Shown: in pieces, positions 1 to 4,721 of the stretch
How positions within the stretch are numbered: the stretch's first letter is position 1
Layout: every line of letters starts with the position of its first letter
The notes under the pieces: generated by a model
Seen by the model: only the letters and a program-made list of their open reading frames with translations
Told to the model about the DNA's origin: nothing
Database searches by the model: none
Translations under genes and position numbers: made by a program
Assembly (NCBI GenBank): GCA_022571575.1
Contig: JACZXN010000159.1
Coordinates: forward strand, 1-5,180
DNA: 5,180 bases
Reading direction: 5' to 3'
Source: Chloroflexota bacterium
GTDB lineage: Bacteria > Chloroflexota > Dehalococcoidia > UBA3495

Positions 1-121
1 GGAAGACCACCTTGTGGACAAAAAACGCCGCCACCAAGGCGATCAGAACGATGACGACCGAGGTGGCTGGGTCCAACCACTCGGGGTCGCCCAATCCAAA
101 GCGGGCCAGTATGGGTTCCAT
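1..121 (-). CDS. N-terminus of a membrane protein, cut by the window edge (possibly a mechanosensitive-channel type)
   Basis: Read on the minus strand from an ATG at 119-121, this frame stays open for 40 codons to the window edge. It starts MEPILARFGLGDPEWLDP and then has a hydrophobic stretch (about residues 21-35, TSVVIVLIALVAAFFV) followed by HKVVF, which looks like a first transmembrane helix ending in a basic residue. The frame is closed upstream by a TAA at 194-196. An in-frame GTG at 131-133 is an alternative start four codons earlier. An AGG lies 5 nt before the ATG, so the ribosome site is weak. It follows sir2 on the same strand with a gap of about 77 bp and has its own extended -10 promoter-like sequence. 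A short acidic N-terminus followed by a single helix is seen in small MscS-type channels and many other inner-membrane proteins; too little is present to name the family. Confidence 0.6.
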   Translation of the reverse strand, partial: MEPILARFGLGDPEWLDPATSVVIVLIALVAAFFVHKVVF

Positions 122-185
122 CAGCGCCTGCACTCCCAGTGCGGAGGATAGAGCGGGAAGCCTGGGCGGTGCGCCCGGTTCCCAG

Positions 186-201
186 CGCCGGAATTATATC
201 A
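186..201 (-). promoter_or_regulatory. Extended -10 promoter for the left-edge membrane protein gene
   Basis: On the minus strand a perfect TATAAT (193-198) is preceded by TGA, giving the extended -10 form TGnTATAAT. The TGA is the stop codon of sir2 (199-201). No good -35 hexamer lies 17 bp upstream; that place is occupied by the 9-bp repeats at 210-245. Extended -10 promoters often need no -35. The predicted start near 186 gives a leader of about 65 nt before the ATG at 121. Confidence 0.5.
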
Positions 202-1041
202 TTCGGTCTCGGCAGACCCGGCAGACTCGGCAGGCTCGGCCGGGCCGCCGTTCCTGACCCGCTCCAAGAGCAGCGGCAGCAGCTCTCCGGAGGGTCCCTT
301 GAGCGTTATGTCGCACCAGGGGGTGAGGGCGGTCTCCTCGGGGTTCACCTCGATGAGCGCCGCGCCCAACTCCTTGGCGACCAGAGGCAAACGCGCCGCC
401 GGGTTCACGGTGCCCGAGGTCCCCACCAGCAGCATGCAATCGCAGCTCTCGGCCTGCTCTCGGCAGGCCAGCAGCACGTCTTCGGGGATGGGCTCGCCGA
501 ACATCACCGTGTCCATCTTGATCACGCCGCCGCAATCGGCGCATCTGGGGGGCAGGCTGTCGAAGTGGTAGCCGTCCCGGGGTTGGCGGGCGCCGCAGCC
601 AACGCACCGGAGCCAGGTCCGGTTGCCGTGGATCTCCAGCAGCGACCGGCTGCCCGCCTCCCGGTGCAGGTTGTCCACGTTCTGGGTGACCACGCATTTC
701 AGCAGCCCCATCCGCTCCATCTCCACCAGGGCGTGGTGACCCGGATTGGGCTGGGCCTGGTCCACCGCCACCTTGAGCTCGTAGACCGGGTCGCCGGGCC
801 GGTCTTCGTTGCGGAACCGGGCCTCCCACCACTCCTTGGGGTCTCGGATAAATTCCCGGTAGGACAGGTTGGTGGGCTCGCCGTGCTTGGTCCAGAGTCC
901 GCCGGGGCCCCGGAAGGGCGGTATGCCGCTCTCCACGGAAAGCCCGGCCCCGGCCAGCGCCACCACGTGATTGGAACGCAGGATGAGGGCGGCGGCTTGG
1001 TCCAGCGATCGGGACAGTTCGGCGGTTAGCTCCAGCATCAT
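199..1041 (-). CDS. cobB: Sir2-family NAD-dependent protein deacylase (sirtuin)
   Basis: This 280-residue cytoplasmic enzyme removes acyl groups from protein lysines, consuming NAD+ and releasing nicotinamide and O-acyl-ADP-ribose. All sirtuin hallmarks are visible: the NAD-binding GAGLSVESGIPPFRG at residues 31-45, TQNVDNLH at 119-126, the catalytic histidine in HGN (H138), a zinc ribbon of two CxxC pairs (C146/C149 and C167/C170), FGEPIP at 181-186, GTSGTVNP at 207-214 and EVNPEET at 231-237. At the site where class III desuccinylases have Y-x-x-R, this protein reads W72-E-A-R75, so the acyl preference is uncertain; the segment resembles archaeal sirtuins. The last 16 or so residues (GGPAEPAESAGSAETE) are low complexity and are encoded by a 9-bp DNA repeat. 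The ATG at 1041 is followed at once by a second ATG (1038). No Shine-Dalgarno is visible, and a -10 hexamer lies 9 nt upstream, which suggests a leaderless mRNA. It lies 160 bp downstream of pcm on the same strand. Confidence 0.95.
   Translation of the reverse strand: MMLELTAELSRSLDQAAALILRSNHVVALAGAGLSVESGIPPFRGPGGLWTKHGEPTNLSYREFIRDPKEWWEARFRNEDRPGDPVYELKVAVDQAQPNPGHHALVEMERMGLLKCVVTQNVDNLHREAGSRSLLEIHGNRTWLRCVGCGARQPRDGYHFDSLPPRCADCGGVIKMDTVMFGEPIPEDVLLACREQAESCDCMLLVGTSGTVNPAARLPLVAKELGAALIEVNPEETALTPWCDITLKGPSGELLPLLLERVRNGGPAEPAESAGSAETE
210..245. repeat. 9-bp degenerate tandem repeat, about 4 units
   Basis: Units are CGGCAGACC (210-218), CGGCAGACT (219-227), CGGCAGGCT (228-236) and the more diverged CGGCCGGGC (237-245). 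The period is a multiple of three and the array encodes the Ala/Glu/Ser tail of the sirtuin, so it may be a coding slippage product. It also lies just upstream of the TGATATAAT promoter element for the next gene, where a -35 or activator site would be. Confidence 0.7.
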
Positions 1042-1050
1042 TAATTGGGT

Positions 1051-1079
1051 ATATTAACCGTGCCGGAGCGCTCTGAGAA
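1051..1079 (-). promoter_or_regulatory. Predicted promoter of sir2, leaderless type
   Basis: On the minus strand TTCTCA (1074-1079, 4 of 6 to TTGACA) is separated by 17 bp from TAATAT (1051-1056). Only 9 nt lie between the -10 and the ATG at 1041, so transcription would begin within a few bases of the start codon. This agrees with the lack of a ribosome binding site. Confidence 0.5.
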
Positions 1080-1143
1080 GGGCAGCTCGCTGCGTTTTCA
1101 TGGGGCGCCGTCTGTGTTGAGGTGAGGTTTAGATCAGATACCG

Positions 1144-1162
1144 GTTCTGCAGCGGCTAGAAC
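1144..1162. promoter_or_regulatory. Inverted repeat GTTCT-N9-AGAAC between pcm and sir2
   Basis: A 5-bp inverted repeat with a 9-nt spacer lies about 100 bp upstream of the sir2 start and about 40 bp after the pcm stop. It could be a weak operator or a hairpin, but a match this short may be chance. Apart from this and the sir2 promoter, I see no gene or clear terminator in the 160-bp gap 1042-1201. Confidence 0.2.
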
Positions 1163-1201
1163 GACGAGGGGAACCGCCTAAGGGCTTCCGATCAAAACGG
1201 A

Positions 1202-1870
1202 TCAGACCGAAGTGGGAAACGCCCCGCGGCCGATCAGGGGAACGAACCGGCAGGGGCCCAGCATCTGCAGGGAGATACCCTCACCGGTGCGCAGGACACA
1301 GACCAATTCCTGCTGGTCACGGTTGCCCACCGGCACCACCATCCGCCCGCCGACGGCCAGCTGGGCGATCAGGGCCGGGGACAGACAGGGCGCGGCGGCG
1401 GAAACGACGATTGCGTCGTAGGGCCCCCGCCAAACACAGCCCAACGATTCGGAGGCATCTTCAACGACGATATTCTTGTAACCCAGATCACACAGCGTCT
1501 CCCGCGCCCGTTCCGCCAGACACCGGACCACCTCCACGGTCACCACCCGGCCCTGGGGCACCAACTCGGCCAGCACGGCCGCCTGGTAACCGGAGCCTCC
1601 ACCCACCTCCAGCACCCGGTCCGCCGGCTGCAGGCGCAGTGCCTCGGTGATCAATGCTACGATGTAAGGTTGGGAGATGGTCTGTCCCTCGCCGATGGAC
1701 AGGGGTATGTCCAGGTAGGCCAGGTGACGTTCACCGGTGGGCACGAACGCGTCCCTTGGCACCCGCTGCATGGCTCCCAGAACGGAACTCGACCTGATAT
1801 TGCGCTTCAGGTTGGAGAACAGTTCCTTCCTGTTGGAATTCAGCTTCTTTTCCAATTCCGACTGCGGCAT
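1202..1870 (-). CDS. pcm: Protein-L-isoaspartate O-methyltransferase
   Basis: This 222-residue SAM-dependent enzyme methylates L-isoaspartyl residues in aged proteins so that they can revert to aspartate. Visible family features are AMQRVPRDAFVP near residues 33-44, DIPLSIGEGQTISQPY at 54-69, the SAM-binding motif LEVGGGSGYQ at 87-96 (the usual form has EVGTGSGYQ), PYDAIVVSAAAP at 150-161, GGRMVVPVG at 174-182 and the C-terminal FVPLIG at 209-214. The usual GDG loop after motif I is replaced by VEDASESLG (136-144), a real divergence in the SAM pocket. The frame stays open far upstream, but that part is the antisense of the next gene. I chose ATG 1870 because it gives a normal N-terminus and lies 7 nt from a -10 hexamer; ATG 1897, nine codons earlier, is the alternative. 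It is divergent from the regulator gene at 2132. Pairing with a sirtuin fits a protein repair and modification theme but does not prove a joint function. Confidence 0.92.
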   Translation of the reverse strand: MPQSELEKKLNSNRKELFSNLKRNIRSSSVLGAMQRVPRDAFVPTGERHLAYLDIPLSIGEGQTISQPYIVALITEALRLQPADRVLEVGGGSGYQAAVLAELVPQGRVVTVEVVRCLAERARETLCDLGYKNIVVEDASESLGCVWRGPYDAIVVSAAAPCLSPALIAQLAVGGRMVVPVGNRDQQELVCVLRTGEGISLQMLGPCRFVPLIGRGAFPTSV

Positions 1871-1877
1871 CGACTTC

Positions 1878-1906
1878 AATATAACATTACATAACATATG
1901 CCACAA
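1878..1906 (-). promoter_or_regulatory. Predicted promoter of pcm, leaderless type
   Basis: On the minus strand TTGTGG (1901-1906) and TATATT (1878-1883, 5 of 6 to TATAAT) are 17 bp apart. The -10 ends 7 nt before ATG 1870, which places the predicted start of transcription at or next to the start codon. The -35 matches only in TTG, so this rests mainly on the -10 and its position. Confidence 0.45.
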
Positions 1907-1954
1907 CAATGTTTCCAGGCGCGTATCCGGCGTCTCTCCAGCCGGCCGCCAGGA

Positions 1955-1995
1955 CTGTTCGCGGGCTGTTTGCGGGCTGTTTGCGGGCTGTTTGA
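1955..1995. repeat. 11-bp tandem repeat, about 3.6 units, in the divergent intergenic region
   Basis: Units are CTGTTCGCGGG (1955-1965), CTGTTTGCGGG (1966-1976), CTGTTTGCGGG (1977-1987) and the partial CTGTTTGA (1988-1995). Two copies are identical and one differs by one base. Eleven base pairs is about one helical turn, so equal faces of the units would lie on the same side of the DNA. The last unit runs into the TTGACT -35 element of the predicted promoter for the regulator gene. A short inverted repeat, GTTTG-N7-CAAAC (1990-2006), overlaps the end of the array. This suggests a cooperative regulator site, but recent slippage is an alternative. Confidence 0.8.
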
Positions 1996-2020
1996 CTGTA
2001 ACAAACCCATATGCTAGCCT
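1992..2020 (+). promoter_or_regulatory. Predicted promoter for the regulator/haem gene cluster
   Basis: TTGACT (1992-1997, 5 of 6) is followed after 17 bp by TAGCCT (2015-2020), a weak -10 that is preceded by TGC as in extended -10 promoters. It would give a 5' leader of about 105 nt before the ATG at 2132. The leader contains no obvious riboswitch or other structured RNA that I can recognise. Confidence 0.4.
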
Positions 2021-2131
2021 GGAAGAAGTGTGGGGCACACGGTTCAGTTTCTTACAGATTTTTATAGGTTTTCCAGACCAATTCTCACCGGATCCGACCT
2101 CGCGGAACCAGTTCTTGATGCCTGATGCATA

Positions 2132-2770
2132 ATGGTTGATATTATTCAGACCACCGAAAGGCGAATCACCGACAAGTCCCAGTGGCTCTCTCTTCGCGAC
2201 GCCTGCCGCCTGCTTGACGTCAGCAACACCACCCTCAGGCAATGGGGCGACAGCGGCTACGTCCGGGTCTACCGCACGCCCGGCGGGCACCGCCGGTTCC
2301 TCCGGGACGACGTTGAAGCCTTCGCCAACGCTCCCGAACAGGAGCAAGGCCGGGAAGACGCCATCGAGGACTCGGCCCTCCGCAAGATCCGCCGGCGCCT
2401 CAGCCGCGGCGACGTGGTGCAACAATCTTGGTACCAGAGCGTCGAGGAAGAGGGCAAGGTCCGGATGCGGCTCTTCGGACGCCGGCTGTTGTCCCTGCTG
2501 CTGCAGGGCGCCGGATCCCGCCGCCGCCGGCAGGAATTGCTGGAGGAAGCCCATCTGCTGGGCCGGGAGTACGGCACCGAGATGTCCGAACGGGACGTGA
2601 CCCTGAAGGACACCATCGAGGCCTTTGTCTTCTTCAGGACCATGGTGCTGGACTCCACCAACCCCAACACCTGGACCCGGATAATCGAAGCGGCGGACCG
2701 GGTGCTGGTGGGCGTGGTCGACTCCTATGAGAAGTTAATGGCCAAGTCAGCGGCAGAGTCCAAGAAATAG
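2132..2770 (+). CDS. MerR/BldC-like helix-turn-helix regulator with a helical C-terminal domain
   Basis: This 212-residue protein is a likely one-component transcription regulator. Residues 18-64 form a winged-helix domain of the excisionase/BldC/MerR type: WLSLRDACRLLDVSNTTLRQW is followed by the typical wing RTPGGHRRF at 48-56. A charged linker (65-95, rich in E, R and Q) leads to a helical domain at about 100-205, with RRLLSLLLQG, GREYGTEMSERDVTLKDTIEAFVFFR and a final helix ending in Lys. This part resembles the RsbR-type N-terminal four-helix sensor fold seen in some one-component regulators; that match is by pattern and tentative. The ATG at 2132 is the only reasonable start because an in-frame TGA lies at 2123-2125; no Shine-Dalgarno precedes it. 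It is 64 bp upstream of ahbAB on the same strand, so it may be co-transcribed with the haem genes and regulate them. Its target and ligand are unknown. Confidence 0.85.
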   Translation: MVDIIQTTERRITDKSQWLSLRDACRLLDVSNTTLRQWGDSGYVRVYRTPGGHRRFLRDDVEAFANAPEQEQGREDAIEDSALRKIRRRLSRGDVVQQSWYQSVEEEGKVRMRLFGRRLLSLLLQGAGSRRRRQELLEEAHLLGREYGTEMSERDVTLKDTIEAFVFFRTMVLDSTNPNTWTRIIEAADRVLVGVVDSYEKLMAKSAAESKK

Positions 2771-2785
2771 CGTAAGTCGTATACC

Positions 2786-2800
2786 GGGCGGAAACCGCCC
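2786..2800 (+). terminator. Short GC hairpin between the regulator and ahbAB
   Basis: GGGCGG (2786-2791) pairs perfectly with CCGCCC (2795-2800) over an AAA loop. It begins 15 bp after the regulator stop codon. Only TTCC follows, not a run of T, so it would be at best a partial terminator. It could instead act as an RNA processing or stability element that sets different levels of regulator and enzyme. A helix with a three-base loop is tight but possible. Confidence 0.45.
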
Positions 2801-2814
2801 TTCCACATAAATTC

Positions 2815-2820
2815 AGGAGG
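2815..2820 (+). promoter_or_regulatory. AGGAGG ribosome binding site of ahbAB with unusually long spacing
   Basis: A perfect AGGAGG ends 14 nt before the ATG at 2835, longer than the usual 5-9 nt. No ATG, GTG or TTG lies between it and that ATG in the frame, so the start is still 2835. This is the only consensus Shine-Dalgarno in the window. Confidence 0.6.
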
Positions 2821-2834
2821 AATCACTCACAGCG

Positions 2835-3884
2835 ATGGACATTACCGACCGCGAGCTGTTGAACAAGATACAGGCCCCCTTCCCCATGGTTGACCATCCC
2901 TATCGGCAACTGGGCGAAGAGGTGGGGATCAGTGAGCAGGAAGTGCTGGACCGGTTGACCGAATTGAAACGGACCAACGTCCTGCGCCAGATAAGCGCCA
3001 TCTTCGACACCCGCCGCCTGGGCTTCAAGACCACCCTGGTGGCCATGGCCTACGAGCCGAAGAAGCTGCACAAGGCGGCGCTGGTGATCAACAAACACCC
3101 CGGCGTGAGCCATAACTACGCCCGAGAGGGCTCCTATTACAACCTGTGGTTCACCCTGGCCGTGCCCCCGGAGCACGACCTGGAGGCCACCGCCCGGTAC
3201 CTGTCCCGCAAGACCGGGGCCTTGGAACAGCGCATCATGCCCACCAAGCGGTTCTTCAAGATCGGCGTTAATTTCGACATGGTCAATAAGAAGGGCTCCT
3301 CCTTCAACTTCAGCCCGGACGGCTTCGACAAGGAGGCCGCCGACTCCTGGAACACGGCGGTGCCCATAACCGAAGCGGACAAGGCCGCCATCCGCGGGAT
3401 GCAGGAGGACCTGGCCCTGATTCCCCGTCCCTACGACGCCATCGCCCAGGAACTGGGCATGACCACCAGTGAGCTGTTCGCCTTGGCCAAGGACTTCCAA
3501 GACCGCCGCATCATGCGGCGTTACAGCGCCGTGCTGCACCACCGCCGATCGGGCTTCAAAGCCAATGCCATGATCGTGTGGAAGGTGCCCGAGGAGCGCG
3601 CCGAGGAAGTCGGCATAATAATGGCCGGCCACGATGCCGTGACCCACTGTTACGAACGGCCGACCTTCCCCGACTGGCCCTACACCCACTTCACCATGGT
3701 CCATGCGACCACTCCCGAGGGCTGCGAGCAGATCAACAATGAGATCAGCGAGGCCACCGGCATAACCGAACGCATGGTCTTGTACAGCACCAGAGAGTAC
3801 AAGAAGACCCGGGTCCGTTACTTCGTGCCGGACTACGACGACTATCTGGAATCAGAAAAACCCGATGCCGTGATCACGGCTTAA
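2835..3884 (+). CDS. ahbAB: Fused siroheme decarboxylase AhbA-AhbB (Lrp/AsnC-like, two domains)
   Basis: This 349-residue protein joins in one chain the two subunits that usually form the siroheme decarboxylase heterodimer. The enzyme removes the C12 and C18 acetate carboxyl groups of siroheme to give 12,18-didecarboxysiroheme, on the way to haem (Ahb pathway) or haem d1 (where the homologues are NirD/L/G/H). The AhbA-like half (about 1-165) has an AsnC-type helix-turn-helix (LLNKIQAPFPMVDHPYRQLG...), then VLRQISAIFDTRRLGF at 49-64 and GVSHNYARE at 90-98. The AhbB-like half (about 178-349) repeats the layout: ALIPRPYDAIAQELGM at 194-209, IMRRYSAVLHHRRSGFKAN at 226-244, and VTHCYERPTFPDWPY at 269-283. 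The conserved histidines H93 and H271 lie in the segments that differ from true Lrp regulators. The start follows an AGGAGG. It is the second gene of the plus-strand cluster and is followed by a SirC-type protein, which supplies siroheme or its precursor. A pure transcription regulator is unlikely given these motifs and neighbours. Confidence 0.93.
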   Translation: MDITDRELLNKIQAPFPMVDHPYRQLGEEVGISEQEVLDRLTELKRTNVLRQISAIFDTRRLGFKTTLVAMAYEPKKLHKAALVINKHPGVSHNYAREGSYYNLWFTLAVPPEHDLEATARYLSRKTGALEQRIMPTKRFFKIGVNFDMVNKKGSSFNFSPDGFDKEAADSWNTAVPITEADKAAIRGMQEDLALIPRPYDAIAQELGMTTSELFALAKDFQDRRIMRRYSAVLHHRRSGFKANAMIVWKVPEERAEEVGIIMAGHDAVTHCYERPTFPDWPYTHFTMVHATTPEGCEQINNEISEATGITERMVLYSTREYKKTRVRYFVPDYDDYLESEKPDAVITA

Positions 3885-3938
3885 CGCCACGGCTTTACGC
3901 TGCGGTTTTATGCCGCGGTTTCAAGCCATGGTTTTATG
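3874..3938. repeat. 13-bp degenerate tandem repeat, 5 units, across the ahbAB-sirC junction
   Basis: Five back-to-back units run TCACGGCTTAACG (3874-3886), CCACGGCTTTACG (3887-3899), CTGCGGTTTTATG (3900-3912), CCGCGGTTTCAAG (3913-3925) and CCATGGTTTTATG (3926-3938). The rough consensus is CCRCGGTTTTAYG. The first unit contains the end and stop codon of ahbAB (TAA 3882-3884); the rest fill nearly the whole 65-bp gap before sirC. As 13 is not a multiple of three, it is not a coding repeat. The last unit creates a -10-like TATGAT (3935-3940), 9 nt before the sirC ATG. Units 4 and 5 also contain the palindromes CCGCGG and CCATGG. Confidence 0.8.
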
Positions 3939-3949
3939 ATAGAGAGCTT

Positions 3950-4717
3950 ATGAAAACCTTTTATCCCGTTTTCCTCAACCTGAATGGACGCCGTTGCATC
4001 GTCATCGGCGGCGGACAGATCGCCGAGGGCAAGGTCCTGAAGCTGATCGATTCGGGCGCCAAGATAGTTGTGATCAGCCCCGACGCCACCCAGAACATCC
4101 GCGAAATCGCCGGCCGGGGCGACGTTGAATTGAACCTGCGCAAATACCAGACCGGCGACCTTGCGGGCGCTTTCCTGGTCATCGCGGCCACCAACGACCG
4201 GGTGGTCAATCAGGAGATCTTCGAGGAAGCCGAAAGCCTGGGCGTCCTGCTCAACGCCGTGGACGACCCGCCACGCTGCTCGTTCATCGCTCCGTCCATC
4301 GTGGAGCGCGGCCCGGTGACCCTGGCGATCTCCACCGGCGGCGCCAGCCCGGCCCTGGCCCGCAAGCTGCGGGAGACCCTGGCCGAATCCCCGGCCCTGG
4401 ACTGGGCGGACGCCACCGGCGTGCTCTCCAAGGCCCGCCAGGTGATCAAGGAGCAACAGGTCGCCGTCGACCCCCAACGCTGGCAGTGCTGCATGACCCC
4501 GGAGCTTCTGGCCCTGGCCAGGTCGGGCCGCGAACACGAAGCCCTGGAGATGCTGATGAACGGGCTACTGGGCATGATTCCCAACGGGTTGTGCTCCAAC
4601 ATCGGCGAATGCGTTTCCGGCGGATGCCAGACCAGGGACCCGGGGAGCTCCGGCGGCCAAAGGTCCGCCGGCTCCGCGGTCAACCGGGACCGCATGCCCC
4701 AAACCGCGGGGGACTAA
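3950..4717 (+). CDS. sirC: Precorrin-2 dehydrogenase / sirohydrochlorin ferrochelatase (SirC/Met8p type)
   Basis: This 255-residue protein oxidises precorrin-2 to sirohydrochlorin with NAD+, and relatives of the Met8p/CysG N-terminal type also insert iron to make siroheme. The Rossmann motif IVIGGGQIAEGKVLKLIDSGAKI is at residues 17-39, VIAATNDRVVNQEIF at 77-91, and NAVDDPPRCSFIAPSIVERG at 102-121 carries the conserved aspartate (D105/D106 region), followed by ISTGGASPALARKLRE at 127-142. The helical C-terminal domain runs to about 210. Beyond it is a 45-residue tail with C215, C221 and C226 (CSNIGECVSGGC) and then Gly/Ser/Arg-rich sequence, which is not part of the core fold; it could bind metal or be a recent extension. 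The ATG at 3950 has only a weak GAGAG upstream and no full Shine-Dalgarno. It lies between ahbAB and hemC, and hemC begins 4 nt after its stop, so the two are very probably co-transcribed. Whether it has chelatase activity cannot be read from the sequence. Confidence 0.93.
   Translation: MKTFYPVFLNLNGRRCIVIGGGQIAEGKVLKLIDSGAKIVVISPDATQNIREIAGRGDVELNLRKYQTGDLAGAFLVIAATNDRVVNQEIFEEAESLGVLLNAVDDPPRCSFIAPSIVERGPVTLAISTGGASPALARKLRETLAESPALDWADATGVLSKARQVIKEQQVAVDPQRWQCCMTPELLALARSGREHEALEMLMNGLLGMIPNGLCSNIGECVSGGCQTRDPGSSGGQRSAGSAVNRDRMPQTAGD
4644..4675 (+). other. GC-rich hairpin near the 3' end of sirC
   Basis: CCGGCGG (4650-4656) and CCGCCGG (4665-4671) form a perfect 7-bp stem over an 8-nt loop, and GGAG (4644-4647) can pair with CTCC (4672-4675) if CT is bulged. 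It lies inside the low-complexity tail of sirC, about 47 bp before the hemC start. It could affect translation coupling or mRNA stability, but hairpins of this strength also occur by chance in GC-rich coding DNA. Confidence 0.4.
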
Positions 4718-4721
4718 CCAG

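Noticed and set aside
139..1029. Long plus-strand open frame opposite sir2
   Set aside because: It is a shadow of the GC-rich sirtuin gene, with His/Gln/Gly-rich sequence and no domain; the minus-strand frame has all sirtuin motifs.
1082..1098. GCAGC-TC-GCTGC followed by GTTTT, looking like a plus-strand terminator
   Set aside because: The loop is only two bases and no plus-strand gene ends there.
1132..1208. Repeated GATCAGA-like words between pcm and sir2
   Set aside because: The matches are short, unevenly spaced and not palindromic as a set.
2128..2133. CATAAT as a -10 for the regulator gene
   Set aside because: It overlaps the ATG itself, would start transcription inside the gene, and has no -35 at the right distance.
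1871..2554. Long upstream extension of the pcm reading frame (450 residues in total)
   Set aside because: The extra part is antisense to the regulator gene and has no family resemblance; the pcm fold begins normally at the ATG at 1870 (or 1897).
2823..3704. Long minus-strand open frame opposite ahbAB
   Set aside because: It is His/Gly/Val-rich antisense of a gene with clear AhbA and AhbB motifs.
3936..3953. Five-codon mini ORF (MIESL) whose TGA overlaps the sirC ATG
   Set aside because: It has no ribosome binding site of its own, and so short a frame is likely chance. It would only matter if translational coupling were shown.
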